Of a DNA stretch of 64,000 nt, positions 17,452 to 27,069 are shown one piece after another (position 1 is the stretch's first letter; each line of letters opens with the position of its first letter). Origin of the DNA: Candidatus Nitrosacidococcus sp. I8 (GTDB lineage: Bacteria; Pseudomonadota; Gammaproteobacteria; Nitrosococcales; Nitrosococcaceae); NCBI RefSeq assembly GCF_945836005.1, contig NZ_OX241534.1, positions 1,722,275-1,786,274 of the forward strand. The letters are read 5' to 3'. Made by a program: the position numbers and the translations under genes. Below the pieces are notes generated by a model, which saw only the letters and a program-made list of their open reading frames with translations, was not told the origin of the DNA and searched no databases.

Positions 17452-18351
17452 ATGAAAAATATATTTAACATAATAATTCTAACATTTTTTTCTTACAGTG
17501 TTTTTGCTGTAATGCCAGAAAATAGTTGGTGGTGGAATCCTCAACAATTTGGAGGTGGATACAATATTAAAATGGAAAACAATACTCTATTTATAGCTAC
17601 CTTTATTTACAACCAACAAAGACAACCTATTTGGTATTCAGGAAATATTGATAATATAGAGAGTAGTAAAAATACTATTACTATAGATCTTTTCGAGTCC
17701 CAAGGGGGCACTTGCTCAAGTTGTACTGATATAACAGTACAATCTCCCACTCATCCCGCTATGGAATTTACTTTAAGTTTTACCGATGAAAATCATGGAA
17801 TTATAATCTCTCAAAATCAGTCTATTCCTATTGAACGGTTTTATTTTAATAGCTCAGAGGGAATGACGAAAGTGGTAGGTGCTTGGTCGGTAAATTTACC
17901 TTATATAAAAAGAGAAAATGGAATTATTGGATTTGCAGATATAGTTTTTCTTTCACAAATTAACAGTCATCAAATTGTAGATAGAAGTTCTCGTACAATT
18001 ATCTCTCAAACAAATATACCAAATGTTTATGTAAGTTTAAATAAAACTTCAGAGAAACAGTATCTTGCAACAGTAAGTGTTTTACAGAGTTCAAACTTAT
18101 TATCTGGAATAGCTGCAATAGTAGATAGTACGGCTAGCATAGAACAAATAGATAATACACTTCAAAACAATGGGACATTAATGCTAGGTTATCGCAGTGG
18201 ATTTATTAAAAATTTAGATATTACTTATCCCCTGCCTCCACTACAAGATCAAGAGATAAGCACAATGAGCGTCCTACTTAACAAGCTTGCCAAATCAGTG
18301 GATTTTATACTTTTAAATAAGATTACTCATTTAAATACCATACAACACTAG
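17452..18351 (+). CDS. Exported module protein, paralogue 4
   Basis: A 299-residue secreted protein with a signal peptide (about 1-19, ending SVFA). It carries the cluster's shared module: ENSWWWNPQQFGGGYNIKME, FIATFIYNQQRQPIWYSG, GGTCSSCTD with the conserved CxxC, LSFTDENHGIIISQNQSIPI, then IVFLSQI and a GTLMLGYRSGF end. It is convergent with secF, only 15 bases apart. Of the four copies its second half looks most diverged. Function is unknown; surface or periplasmic binding is a guess from export and domain shape. Confidence 0.75.
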   Translation: MKNIFNIIILTFFSYSVFAVMPENSWWWNPQQFGGGYNIKMENNTLFIATFIYNQQRQPIWYSGNIDNIESSKNTITIDLFESQGGTCSSCTDITVQSPTHPAMEFTLSFTDENHGIIISQNQSIPIERFYFNSSEGMTKVVGAWSVNLPYIKRENGIIGFADIVFLSQINSHQIVDRSSRTIISQTNIPNVYVSLNKTSEKQYLATVSVLQSSNLLSGIAAIVDSTASIEQIDNTLQNNGTLMLGYRSGFIKNLDITYPLPPLQDQEISTMSVLLNKLAKSVDFILLNKITHLNTIQH

Positions 18352-18366
18352 TAAAGTATTTTTTTC

Positions 18367-19305
18367 TTAAACTATATTACCTTGATTAGGATCTCTGCGT
18401 TCTGCTTGGAAATGACTTTTGTTTACGCCTAAATAAAGAGCAATTGGGCTTGCAATATAGATAGAGGAATAAGTACCTACTACAATACCGATAATTAAAG
18501 CCAAAGAGAAATTATGAAGGGCTTTACCACCCAGAAAATAAAATACCACAAGTACCATTAAAGTAAGAGCACTGGTCATGATAGTGCGAGAGAGGGTATC
18601 ATTAATGGCTCGGTTTAATACCTCAATAGTAGTTGCTTTACGCAGTTTATGAAAGTTTTCTCGAATCCGATCAGCAATAATTACTGTATCATTTAGAGAA
18701 TAGCCAATTACTGCAAGGACTGCTGCAAGTACTGTTAAATCAAATTCCAGTTTAAAAAGTGAAAATACACCCAGAATTACTAAAACATCATGAACAAGGG
18801 CAACAATAGCCCCAACTGCGAATCGGTATTCAAATCGAAAAGTAACATAAATCAGAATACCTACCGCAGCGTAAAACATAGCTACCCAACCATCAGTGGC
18901 AAGTTCCTCCCCTACTTCTGGACCGACAAACTCCACACGTCGTAAATCGATGGAATAATTATTTCCTTGATTTAAGGCTTGTAGTATTTCATTGCCTACC
19001 TTTTCACCATTATTTTCTCCTTTTTGAGGCGCTAGACGAATCATCACTTCTCTAGTAGTGCCAAAGTGCTGTACAAGCACATCTTCGTACCCTTCTTTAG
19101 CTAAGGCACTGCGCACTTCTGATAAATCTGCAGGTTGATCGTAGCCTACTTCTATGAGTATTCCTCCCGTATAATCTAGTCCAAAATTAAGACCATAGAA
19201 GATTAAAAAAATAACTGAGAGTACATTTATGGCAGTAGATAGACTAAGTGCTATACGGCGTTTGCCCATAAAATCAAACTGGGTTTTATTCTTAAAAATT
19301 TCCAT
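18367..19305 (-). CDS. secF: Protein translocase subunit SecF
   Basis: SecF with SecD uses proton-motive force to complete Sec-dependent export across the inner membrane. The 312-residue protein has an N-terminal membrane helix followed by the GLDYTGGILIEV signature, a periplasmic P4-like domain, and five further membrane helices including AVIGYSLNDTVIIADRIREN. It is full length. secD, normally directly upstream, is absent: the upstream neighbour is a divergent RRM gene beyond a 358-base gap. Confidence 0.95.
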   Translation of the reverse strand: MEIFKNKTQFDFMGKRRIALSLSTAINVLSVIFLIFYGLNFGLDYTGGILIEVGYDQPADLSEVRSALAKEGYEDVLVQHFGTTREVMIRLAPQKGENNGEKVGNEILQALNQGNNYSIDLRRVEFVGPEVGEELATDGWVAMFYAAVGILIYVTFRFEYRFAVGAIVALVHDVLVILGVFSLFKLEFDLTVLAAVLAVIGYSLNDTVIIADRIRENFHKLRKATTIEVLNRAINDTLSRTIMTSALTLMVLVVFYFLGGKALHNFSLALIIGIVVGTYSSIYIASPIALYLGVNKSHFQAERRDPNQGNIV

Positions 19306-19431
19306 GGTATTTTTTAGATAATCACTGTGTGATGGATGATAATTTTAGAGGTTAATTATAAACGTAAAGAGAAAATATATACTAATTATAGCTAGGGAAA
19401 TTTTTTTGTTTATGCTATCCTCTGGCTTATT

Positions 19432-19637
19432 AGATACTGCTGTCTTAAATAACGCTGCTTAGGGTCAAATATATCAGTATCTGATCTATCTTTTCAATAA
19501 TGAGCATTTAAATGCTTATATTGATAGGCAACAATAAAGCGCTGTAGCTAAGGAATATATCTAGTTAATGCTGGATCAATCAAATCTTAATAGAGATGCC
19601 ATGAGTTAAGATTATGATGTTATTTGTCGCATGGCAT
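19432..19637 (+). other. Structured intergenic region upstream of the RRM gene
   Basis: This is most of the 358-base gap between secF and the RRM gene. I see no open frame worth calling. Three inverted repeats occur: AGATACTG (19432-19439) with CAGTATCT (19475-19482); the 14-base palindrome AGCATTTAAATGCT (19503-19516), flanked by CAATA and TATTG; and ATGCCATG (19596-19603) with CATGGCAT (19630-19637), followed by ATTTTT just before the RRM ribosome binding site. It could be a structured 5' UTR, an attenuator-like element or a small RNA gene. Confidence 0.4.
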
Positions 19638-19663
19638 ATTTTTAATATCAGGAATGTATAATA

Positions 19664-19963
19664 GTGAATATTTATGTTGGTAATCTACCTTATCAAGTAA
19701 CAGATGAGGATTTAAGAATTGCTTTCCAAGCTTACGGAGAAGTATCTTCAGCTACGGTGATCATGGATAAATTTTCAAACCGTTCCAAAGGATTTGGATT
19801 TGTTGAGATGGCAAAAAAAGAGGATGGAGAATCTGCAATTAAAGAATTAAACAATACAGATCTTAAAGGACGGCAAATCATTGTCAATGAGGCTCGCCCT
19901 AAAACTGACGCTCCCCGGCGTAATACTGGTAGAAGTTTTGGAGATCGTAGAGAAAGACATTAG
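19664..19963 (+). CDS. Single-RRM RNA-binding protein
   Basis: A 99-residue protein with one RNA recognition motif. Both RNP elements are clear: RNP2 is IYVGNL at 3-8 and RNP1 is KGFGFVEM at about 43-50. The C-terminal tail is short and Arg-rich (RRNTGRSFGDRRERH). Bacterial members of this family bind RNA and in some lineages are cold induced. The start is GTG with AGGAA upstream. The gene stands alone with a strong terminator behind it, and the upstream region has several hairpins that could mediate control. Confidence 0.93.
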   Translation: MNIYVGNLPYQVTDEDLRIAFQAYGEVSSATVIMDKFSNRSKGFGFVEMAKKEDGESAIKELNNTDLKGRQIIVNEARPKTDAPRRNTGRSFGDRRERH

Positions 19964-19997
19964 TTATTTATAAAAATAAAATTTATATCCCTTTCAT

Positions 19998-20033
19998 ACC
20001 GCCTATTGAGCTTTACAATAGGCGGTTTTTTAT
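19998..20033 (+). terminator. Rho-independent terminator after the RRM gene
   Basis: ACCGCCTATTG and CAATAGGCGGT form a perfect 11-bp stem with a 7-base loop, followed by a run of T. It stands 35 bases after the stop codon. Confidence 0.95.
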
Positions 20034-20129
20034 TAAAATAAATAATAGGTATAATCTATACCTAATTATTAATTAAATAATTATCCTCACCGAATACTTT
20101 ACAGACCTATCATTACTCTTAGAGTTTTT

Positions 20130-21992
20130 ATGGTACTTCGATTTCCCCTAAAAAATTCCCTAATATTTTTGTTCTTTAGCTTGGTTATCACCCTTATCCT
20201 GCTTACCATGTATATGGTAGATCGGCAATGGCTTAAATTAGCTGAAATGAGCCGAACTCTATCAGAGCAAGCACATGATGTACGTATTTTACGACAACAG
20301 CTAGCTCATATTGATAAGAATCAGCTGGAAACTACGCTTGTTAAAGAAGATAAAAATAAGTCTATCCCCAGTACTTTTAGCCGATCTTTCTATTCTACTG
20401 ATCAGCTAGATTATAGTACTGGAGATTGGTTAGTACAGGCGTTTAGTGCAGGGTTAAAAACCCTTACCCCTCTGATTTCTACTGACGCATATGCAGCAGA
20501 GATACAAAGCTATATTTTAGATTCTCTTCTTAATCGAAATCCAGAAACTCTAGAATGGGAAGGAATGCTTGCTCAAAATTGGGAAGTAAGCGATGATGGT
20601 CTTACATTTCGATTCTTTTTAAGAAAAGGGTTAACTTTTTCAGATGGACAGCCTTTAACTGCAAAAGATATAGCCTTTTCTTTTAACTTTATTATGAATC
20701 CTGTAATTGCAGCACCTAGAGAACGAGCTTATTACGATAAATTGGAAAGCGTGACTGCACTAAATAAAGATACAGTTGAATTTAAGTTTAAGGAGCCCTA
20801 CTTTAATAGCCTCGCTTTAGCAGGTGGATTACCCGTTTTAGCAAAACATTTTTACGAGCCTTACTTAGAGCGGCCGGAAAAATTTAATCAATCTAAAGGA
20901 TTACTTTTAGGTTCTGGTCCTTATCGATTAAAAGATCCTCAAAGCTGGCGACCCGATCAAGGGCTAGTGGAATTAGAGAGAAATTCTCGTTATTGGGGAC
21001 CTGTTCAGCCTCCAGTCGATAAACTACTTTGGAAAATCATTGCCAATGATAGTGCCCGTTTAACCACTTTTCGCAATGGGGATATTGATGTCTATGGAGC
21101 ACGTCCTTATGAGTATAAAAAATTATTAACTGATAAAACTCTAAAAAATCATAGCCAGTATTTTGAATATAGAAACCCCACAGCAGGCTATAATTATATC
21201 GCTTGGAACGAAGAAAAACAGGGAAAATCCACATTTTTTGCCGATAAGCTGGTACGACAGGCAATGACTCTCCTAACCGATCAAGAACGAATTATTGATC
21301 AGATTATGGCAGGTTATGCTGATCCTGCAGTAAGCCCATTTAATCTAAATAGCCCACAGCATGATCCAGCCTTAACACCACAAGCCTTTAATCTTGCTAA
21401 AGCAAAGGAATTACTAGCACAAGCTGGATATGTGGATCAGGATGGCGATGGAGTCATAGAAGATAGTAGTGGTCGTCCTTTTAAATTTAAGCTGGTTTTT
21501 TTTCAAGATATGGATGATACCAGGCGCATGGTATTACTCCTGAAAGATATCTACGCTCGTGCTGGCATACTGTTAAATCCAGAACCTACAGAGTGGCCGA
21601 TCATGTTGGATAAAATTAAGAATAGAGATTTTGATGCCATTACCTTAGGCTGGACGGGTGGGATTGAAACCGATATTTACCCCATGTTTCATAGTAGTCA
21701 AATTGTTTCTGGAGGAGATAACTATATTTCCTATCGTAATCCCAAATTAGATTCTTTAATTGAGAAAGCACGATCAACAGTGGATGAATCTGTTCGTATG
21801 TCCTTATGGCAAGCTTGCGAGCATATCCTTTATGAAGATCAACCTTATACCTTTCTTGTTCGTGGGAAGTCTTTGGTTTTTGTTGATAAAAGGATTAAAA
21901 ATTTAAATATTACTGGGCTTGGTTTAAATTTAGGTATGACTCCGATTGAATGGTATATTCCTAAAGCTGAACAAAAGTATACGCTACACTAG
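20130..21992 (+). CDS. Peptide/nickel-type ABC importer substrate-binding protein, membrane anchored
   Basis: A 620-residue family 5 solute-binding protein, the periplasmic receptor for the transporter encoded downstream. The N-terminus has one membrane helix (about 10-28) without a lipobox Cys, then a short coiled coil (about 30-60). The binding domain follows, with SYILDSLLNRNPETLEWEG, FLRKGLTFSDGQPLTAKDIAFSF and a C-terminal lobe ending near residue 600. E. coli OppA/DppA have a cleaved signal, so permanent anchoring is unusual. The substrate is probably an oligopeptide but cannot be fixed from sequence. Confidence 0.88.
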   Translation: MVLRFPLKNSLIFLFFSLVITLILLTMYMVDRQWLKLAEMSRTLSEQAHDVRILRQQLAHIDKNQLETTLVKEDKNKSIPSTFSRSFYSTDQLDYSTGDWLVQAFSAGLKTLTPLISTDAYAAEIQSYILDSLLNRNPETLEWEGMLAQNWEVSDDGLTFRFFLRKGLTFSDGQPLTAKDIAFSFNFIMNPVIAAPRERAYYDKLESVTALNKDTVEFKFKEPYFNSLALAGGLPVLAKHFYEPYLERPEKFNQSKGLLLGSGPYRLKDPQSWRPDQGLVELERNSRYWGPVQPPVDKLLWKIIANDSARLTTFRNGDIDVYGARPYEYKKLLTDKTLKNHSQYFEYRNPTAGYNYIAWNEEKQGKSTFFADKLVRQAMTLLTDQERIIDQIMAGYADPAVSPFNLNSPQHDPALTPQAFNLAKAKELLAQAGYVDQDGDGVIEDSSGRPFKFKLVFFQDMDDTRRMVLLLKDIYARAGILLNPEPTEWPIMLDKIKNRDFDAITLGWTGGIETDIYPMFHSSQIVSGGDNYISYRNPKLDSLIEKARSTVDESVRMSLWQACEHILYEDQPYTFLVRGKSLVFVDKRIKNLNITGLGLNLGMTPIEWYIPKAEQKYTLH

Positions 21993-21995
21993 CCT

Positions 21996-23372
21996 ATGCT
22001 AGCTTATATCATTCGTCGCTTGCTGCTTATGATTCCTACCTTACTTGGCATTACGATCGTTGTGTTTATTGTAATGGCAGCAGCACCGGGTGGTATTAGT
22101 ACTCAAAGTCTAATCGGTACCCAAAATTTAGAGCCTAAGGCAAAAAAAGCATTAGAAGATTATTATAATAAACTCTATGGATTGGATTCCCCCCCTACTG
22201 TTCAGTATCTTCGCTGGTTAAACAATATCTCTCCTATAGGATTTAGCTTAGATTCAGAAAATCAGTTTCGTAATTTTTCTCTTTGGAAAAGACCAAATTT
22301 AGGTACTAGCTTTCGCTACGGGAGACCTGTGTTAGATATTATTAAAGAGCGAGTCCCTATTACTTTGTTACTCAATACCCTTTCTCTGCCCCTGGTGTAT
22401 ATTTTTGCAATCACAATTGGTGTACATGCGGCAACTGAGCGAGGTAAAGCATTCGATATAGGATCAAATACTATCATGCTGGGATTATGGTCAGTACCTA
22501 CAATGCTTGCTGGAGTATTATTAATCGGCTTTCTTGCGAGTAATCAATATTGGCACTGGTTTCCTACAGCAGGATTAAGCACTCGTAAAGCATTAGATAT
22601 GCCTTTTTTACCCCACTGGCATTCTATCCAAGATGGGTTGTTATTCTTAACTATTTTTACTGTAAGTATCGTAGTAAGTATTTGGATCGCCCTATATCAT
22701 TCAATATTACTCCGATCTGCTATTTTAATTGGATTAGGCGTGAGTATTGGTATTTGGATGACAGCTCAGCTGCCTACGTTTTCTTTTAGAGTAGGTATTT
22801 TTCTAGGGACATTATTTGCATCTATCCTAGGTGGATTAGGTTATTTAAATCATATGATGCTACGGGTAAGCATAATGAGCATTTTTGGAGTAGTAGGAGG
22901 GATAGTTTTAGCCAATTATTGGGTAGGAGATTTTACCCGTGGATTTCTAGCTGATCGTATTTGGCATCTTATTTTACCTATTTTATGTTTAACTTATGGG
23001 AGCTTTGCTTTTCTTTCTCGTTTAACACGAACTGCAGTTTTAGAAAATCTAATGACAGATTATGCTAGAACTGCTAGAGCTAAGGGATTATCTGATGATG
23101 CAGTTTTATGGCAGCATGTATTTCCCAATAGCCTTTTACCACTCATTACAGTTTCTAGTTCTTTACTACCAAGCCTATTAGTCGGATCAGTGATTATAGA
23201 ATCTATTTTTTCTATTGAAGGAATGGGAAAACTAGCAGTGGAGGCGGTACAAGCTAGAGACCGAGAATTAGTACTTTCAATTACCTTAATTAGCGGATTA
23301 CTTACTTTAGTGAGCTACTTAATCTCTGATCTTTGCTACGCAATCGTTGATCCTCGAGTAAGCTATGATTAG
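21996..23372 (+). CDS. ABC importer permease, DppB/OppB-like with inserted membrane region
   Basis: A 458-residue inner-membrane permease. The N-terminus (MLAYIIRRLLLMIPTLLGI) and the C-terminal loop DYARTARAKGLSDDAVLWQH, which contacts the ATPase, are typical of DppB. Between about residues 212 and 318 there is an extra hydrophobic region with about four possible membrane helices that the usual roughly 340-residue permeases lack. It follows the binding-protein gene by 3 bases, so the genes are probably co-translated. Confidence 0.88.
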   Translation: MLAYIIRRLLLMIPTLLGITIVVFIVMAAAPGGISTQSLIGTQNLEPKAKKALEDYYNKLYGLDSPPTVQYLRWLNNISPIGFSLDSENQFRNFSLWKRPNLGTSFRYGRPVLDIIKERVPITLLLNTLSLPLVYIFAITIGVHAATERGKAFDIGSNTIMLGLWSVPTMLAGVLLIGFLASNQYWHWFPTAGLSTRKALDMPFLPHWHSIQDGLLFLTIFTVSIVVSIWIALYHSILLRSAILIGLGVSIGIWMTAQLPTFSFRVGIFLGTLFASILGGLGYLNHMMLRVSIMSIFGVVGGIVLANYWVGDFTRGFLADRIWHLILPILCLTYGSFAFLSRLTRTAVLENLMTDYARTARAKGLSDDAVLWQHVFPNSLLPLITVSSSLLPSLLVGSVIIESIFSIEGMGKLAVEAVQARDRELVLSITLISGLLTLVSYLISDLCYAIVDPRVSYD

Positions 23373-23375
23373 AAA

Positions 23376-24542
23376 ATGGCTACATCAAACGCTAAAAATT
23401 TGATTTCTTCCCAAAACCAAGCAAGTATTGCCGATCAAGTTTTTTCCCAATGGGGTGCTCGTTTAGGGTTGTTGTGGATTGGATTATTAGGTTTTTTCGC
23501 AATCTTTGCTCCGTTTTTGGCAAATAGCCATCCCTTACTTCTAAGCCAGAAAGAACAAATCAGTAGTCCTTTACTGTATTACTTTACACCTACTGATACT
23601 GTACTCATTGCACTATTTATTGTAGGTTTTATATTAATAATTGCAAAGTCCTCACTGCGAACTTGGCTATGGGTCTTAAGTGTTACCTGCGTTTTAGCAG
23701 GAGTACTGAGCTCATGGCTACTTCACTCGCCCGCCCTAACTATTTATGAGCAATACCGAGAGCAAGAATCTATAGGAAACTATGAGTGGGTTGTTCATAC
23801 CCCTATCCCCTATTCCCCTAAAGATTACCAGCGAGATAAAAGTGAATTAGGATTGCAACCGCCTAATAAAAATCACTGGCTAGGTACTGAAGAAAATAGT
23901 GCTGATGTGCTATCTCGTATGATTTATGCTTCTCGAGTGTCTTTAGGTATTGGTTTTGTTGCCACAAGTATTGCAATGGTGCTTGGCATAGCGATTGGTG
24001 GACTCATGGGGTATTTTTCTGGAATAGTAGATATGATAGGTATGCGTTTGATAGAAATTTTTGAAGCGGTGCCAACCTTGTTTCTATTACTTACCTTTGT
24101 TGCCTTTTTTGAACGTAGCCTATATATGCTTATGGTGATTATTGGTATTACTAGTTGGCCCGGTTATGCTCGCTATGTACGAGCTGAGTTTCTACGCTTA
24201 CGGCAACAGGACTTTGTTCAAGCAGCAATTGCTTGTGGTCTTCCTTTACGCTCTATTTTATTTCGCCACATGTTGCCAAATGGGATCGGGCCTATTTTAG
24301 TATCTGCAAGTTTTGGAATTGCCTCCGCGATTTTAGCCGAAGCAGTATTAAGTTTTTTAGGGTTAGGATTAGTGGATGATCCCTCTTGGGGGCAAATGCT
24401 TAATCAGGCAGTAAAATCTTCTATGTTTAATTGGTGGATGGCAGTTTTTCCAGGGGGGGCAATTTTTCTTACGGTATTTTCCTATAATTTAATTGGCGAG
24501 TCCTTACGTGATGCCCTTGATCCCTATCTAAAAAAATCATAA
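23376..24542 (+). CDS. ABC importer permease, DppC/OppC-like with inserted membrane region
   Basis: A 388-residue partner permease. The C-terminal half is standard: LGTEENSADVLSRMIYASRVSL, the coupling loop FVQAAIACGLPLRSILFRH, and a final FSYNLIGESLRDALDPYLKK. The N-terminal helix is followed by two additional hydrophobic segments (about 75-115) not found in the usual roughly 300-residue DppC. It starts 3 bases after the previous stop. Both permeases carry extra membrane material, which suggests the two evolved together. Confidence 0.88.
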   Translation: MATSNAKNLISSQNQASIADQVFSQWGARLGLLWIGLLGFFAIFAPFLANSHPLLLSQKEQISSPLLYYFTPTDTVLIALFIVGFILIIAKSSLRTWLWVLSVTCVLAGVLSSWLLHSPALTIYEQYREQESIGNYEWVVHTPIPYSPKDYQRDKSELGLQPPNKNHWLGTEENSADVLSRMIYASRVSLGIGFVATSIAMVLGIAIGGLMGYFSGIVDMIGMRLIEIFEAVPTLFLLLTFVAFFERSLYMLMVIIGITSWPGYARYVRAEFLRLRQQDFVQAAIACGLPLRSILFRHMLPNGIGPILVSASFGIASAILAEAVLSFLGLGLVDDPSWGQMLNQAVKSSMFNWWMAVFPGGAIFLTVFSYNLIGESLRDALDPYLKKS

Positions 24543-24568
24543 TAATACCTTCATTTCTATAATTTATT

Positions 24569-26239
24569 GTGCTACTCCAAGTTAATAATTTAAAAACCTA
24601 TTTTTATGGAAAAAGTAATGCAGTTAAAGCAGTAGATGGTGTAAGTTTTACCCTTAATAAGGGAGAAACTTTTTGTCTTGTGGGCGAATCAGGTAGTGGA
24701 AAATCTATTACTGCCTTATCTATTATTCAGCTTTTACCTAAGCAGATTAGTACGCACCCTGAAGGGTCAATTTTATTTAACTGGCAGCAAAGCGGTAATC
24801 ACTACCGACAGGTAGATTTACTAGCGTTATCTGAATTAGAAAAGCAGCACATTCGCGGCACTCGAATTGCTATGATCTTTCAAGAGCCTATGACTTGCCT
24901 TAATCCAGTGTTTACGGTTGGTGAGCAAATTATAGAGACTCTACGATTACACTTCCCTAACTTAAATAAAGCAGAAGCTCAAGAAAGGGCAATTAATGCG
25001 CTAGATCAGGTACGTATTCCAAACCCTAAGTTACGTATAAATGAATATCCTCATAGACTTTCCGGAGGACAACGTCAGCGGGTAATGATAGCTATGGCTA
25101 TAGTATGCGAGCCCGACTTACTTATTGCCGATGAGCCTACAACTGCTTTAGATGTTACCGTTCAGGCAGAAATTCTTACATTAATGCAAGAATTACAAGC
25201 TGAAAAGCAAATGGGGATTTTATTTATTACCCATGACTTTGGAGTGGTTTCTCAAATGGCACATAAGGTAAGTGTCATGAAACAAGGAAAAATTGTTGAA
25301 TCAGGCAATGTAAAAGAAGTACTCAATAATCCTCAACACCCCTATACTCGTCAATTACTTGCTGCACTACCAGAAAATCTACCTATAATAAAAAATCATA
25401 TACCTCAAAAAAGCACTATTTCCTCGGATATAGCGCAACCTCTATTAAAAGTGGAGAACCTACAAGTGCATTTTCCAATCCGTAAAGGCATATTTAGACA
25501 GATAGTTGGGCACATCCATGCCGTAAATAATGTCAATCTTACTATATCTATGGGTCAAATTTTAGGATTAGTTGGAGAATCTGGCTGTGGAAAAACTACC
25601 TTAGGGCGTGCGATTCTTCGCCTTGTAGAGCCTACAAGTGGGAAAATTTACTACAATGAATCTGACATTACTACCTTGAGTCACAGGGAGTTTAGATTCT
25701 ATCGAAAAGAATTGCAAATTATTTTTCAAGACCCTTTATCTTCTTTAAATCCTCGCCTTTCTATTGCAGCTACCCTAACTGAGCCTATGGCAGTACATAA
25801 AATTGGTAGCTCTTCTCAAGAACGCTTGGATCAAGCAGAAGATTTGTTAAAGCAAGTCCACTTAAGTAGCGATTATTTATGGCGTTATCCTCATGAGCTC
25901 TCTGGAGGGCAATGTCAGCGTATCTGTATTGCTCGTGCCTTAGCACTATCACCTAAATTTATTGTATGCGATGAAATTACTAGTGCTTTAGATGTATCTG
26001 TGCAGGCTGGAATACTAGAATTATTATTAGAACTACAAACAAGTAGAAGTTTAACCCTACTCTTCATCAGCCATAATATTAGCGTAGTGAAATATATTAG
26101 CGATGAATTTGCAGTTATGAAAGATGGAAATATTATTGAAAAAGGTCTTACACAGCAGATTTTTAATAATCCTAAACACCTGTATACTCAAAAATTACTT
26201 GAAGCAGTGCCTAAAATAAATAAAAAATTGTTACACTAG
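24569..26239 (+). CDS. Double ABC ATPase of the peptide importer (DppD-DppF fusion type)
   Basis: A 556-residue protein with two complete nucleotide-binding domains. The first has Walker A GESGSGKS and signature LSGGQRQR; the second, starting near residue 290, has Walker A GESGCGKT and signature LSGGQCQR. Both end in the HPYTR or HLYTQ element typical of oligopeptide transporter ATPases. It energises the two preceding permeases, like YejF or GsiA. The start is GTG at 24569. It is the last gene of the four-gene operon. Confidence 0.92.
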   Translation: MLLQVNNLKTYFYGKSNAVKAVDGVSFTLNKGETFCLVGESGSGKSITALSIIQLLPKQISTHPEGSILFNWQQSGNHYRQVDLLALSELEKQHIRGTRIAMIFQEPMTCLNPVFTVGEQIIETLRLHFPNLNKAEAQERAINALDQVRIPNPKLRINEYPHRLSGGQRQRVMIAMAIVCEPDLLIADEPTTALDVTVQAEILTLMQELQAEKQMGILFITHDFGVVSQMAHKVSVMKQGKIVESGNVKEVLNNPQHPYTRQLLAALPENLPIIKNHIPQKSTISSDIAQPLLKVENLQVHFPIRKGIFRQIVGHIHAVNNVNLTISMGQILGLVGESGCGKTTLGRAILRLVEPTSGKIYYNESDITTLSHREFRFYRKELQIIFQDPLSSLNPRLSIAATLTEPMAVHKIGSSSQERLDQAEDLLKQVHLSSDYLWRYPHELSGGQCQRICIARALALSPKFIVCDEITSALDVSVQAGILELLLELQTSRSLTLLFISHNISVVKYISDEFAVMKDGNIIEKGLTQQIFNNPKHLYTQKLLEAVPKINKKLLH

Positions 26240-26259
26240 GCGATAAATTCTGTTTAGGA

Positions 26260-26335
26260 TGGTGGGCCGTGAAGGATTTGAACCTTCGACACACGGATTA
26301 AAAGCCCGGTGCTCTACCAACTGAGCTAACGGCCC
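26260..26335 (-). tRNA. tRNA-Lys (UUU)
   Basis: A 76-base cloverleaf on the minus strand. The acceptor stem GGGCCGT pairs with ACGGCCC, followed by A and an encoded CCA. The D arm reads GCTCAGTTGGTAGAGC, the anticodon loop is CTTTTAA with anticodon TTT, and the T arm has the GTTCGAATC loop. Its place next to queC and the tol-pal genes is conserved in other gammaproteobacteria. Confidence 0.97.
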
Positions 26336-26398
26336 ACAGAAATATAAAAGTACAATTTTACCTTAATTATTTAAAATCTCAAGCTATTAAGATAAATT

Positions 26399-27067
26399 TT
26401 AATAGTAAACTGTGGGATCTTTAATTCCAGCTTTTAAAAACCCTTTCTTACGAAGAGTACAAGCATCGCATATACCACAAGCACGTCGCTCATTATCTAC
26501 TTGATAACAAGAGATGGTATAGGAATAATCAAGTCCAAGTGCAATTCCTTGTTTAATAATTTCCTCTTTAGAGAGATTCATTAAAGGAGCTTGAATCCTA
26601 ATCTTCTTTCCTTCAATTCCTATTTTAGTTGCAAGATTAGCTAACTGCTCAAAAGTATTGATAAACTCTGGTCGGCAATCAGGATATCCAGAGTAATCTA
26701 TTGAATTTACCCCAATAAAAATATCTTGTGCCCCCAATATTTCAGCCCATCCTAGAGCAAAGGCAAGAAAAATGGTGTTTCGCGCCGGCACATAGGTAGC
26801 AGGAATTTGTCCTTTAGAAGCTCTAGGAATTGGAATAGTAGAATCAATAAGAGCAGATCCTCCCATATTGCCTAAATCAATATTAATAATCTTATGATCA
26901 GCTACTTTAAGGTATTGAGCTATTTCTTGTGCAGCTTTAAGCTCAACCTTATTTTTTTGGCCGTAATTAAAACTGATAGCATAGCAGGAATACCCTTGAG
27001 CACGAGCAGCTGCAAGCACAGTAGATGAATCTAATCCACCCGATAGTAGAATGACTGCTTTAGTCAT
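26399..27067 (-). CDS. queC: 7-cyano-7-deazaguanine synthase QueC
   Basis: QueC makes preQ0 from 7-carboxy-7-deazaguanine with ATP and ammonia, on the route to queuosine in tRNA. The 222-residue protein has the PP-loop SGGLDS at 9-14 and the C-terminal zinc motif of four cysteines in [18 protein letters not shown]. Length and motifs are normal. It follows queE with 2 bases between them. Confidence 0.97.
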   Translation of the reverse strand: MTKAVILLSGGLDSSTVLAAARAQGYSCYAISFNYGQKNKVELKAAQEIAQYLKVADHKIINIDLGNMGGSALIDSTIPIPRASKGQIPATYVPARNTIFLAFALGWAEILGAQDIFIGVNSIDYSGYPDCRPEFINTFEQLANLATKIGIEGKKIRIQAPLMNLSKEEIIKQGIALGLDYSYTISCYQVDNERRACGICDACTLRKKGFLKAGIKDPTVYY

Positions 27068-27069
27068 AT

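Noticed and set aside
12340-17740. c-type heme sites at the CxxC motifs of the exported modules
   Set aside because: None of the four is followed by histidine.
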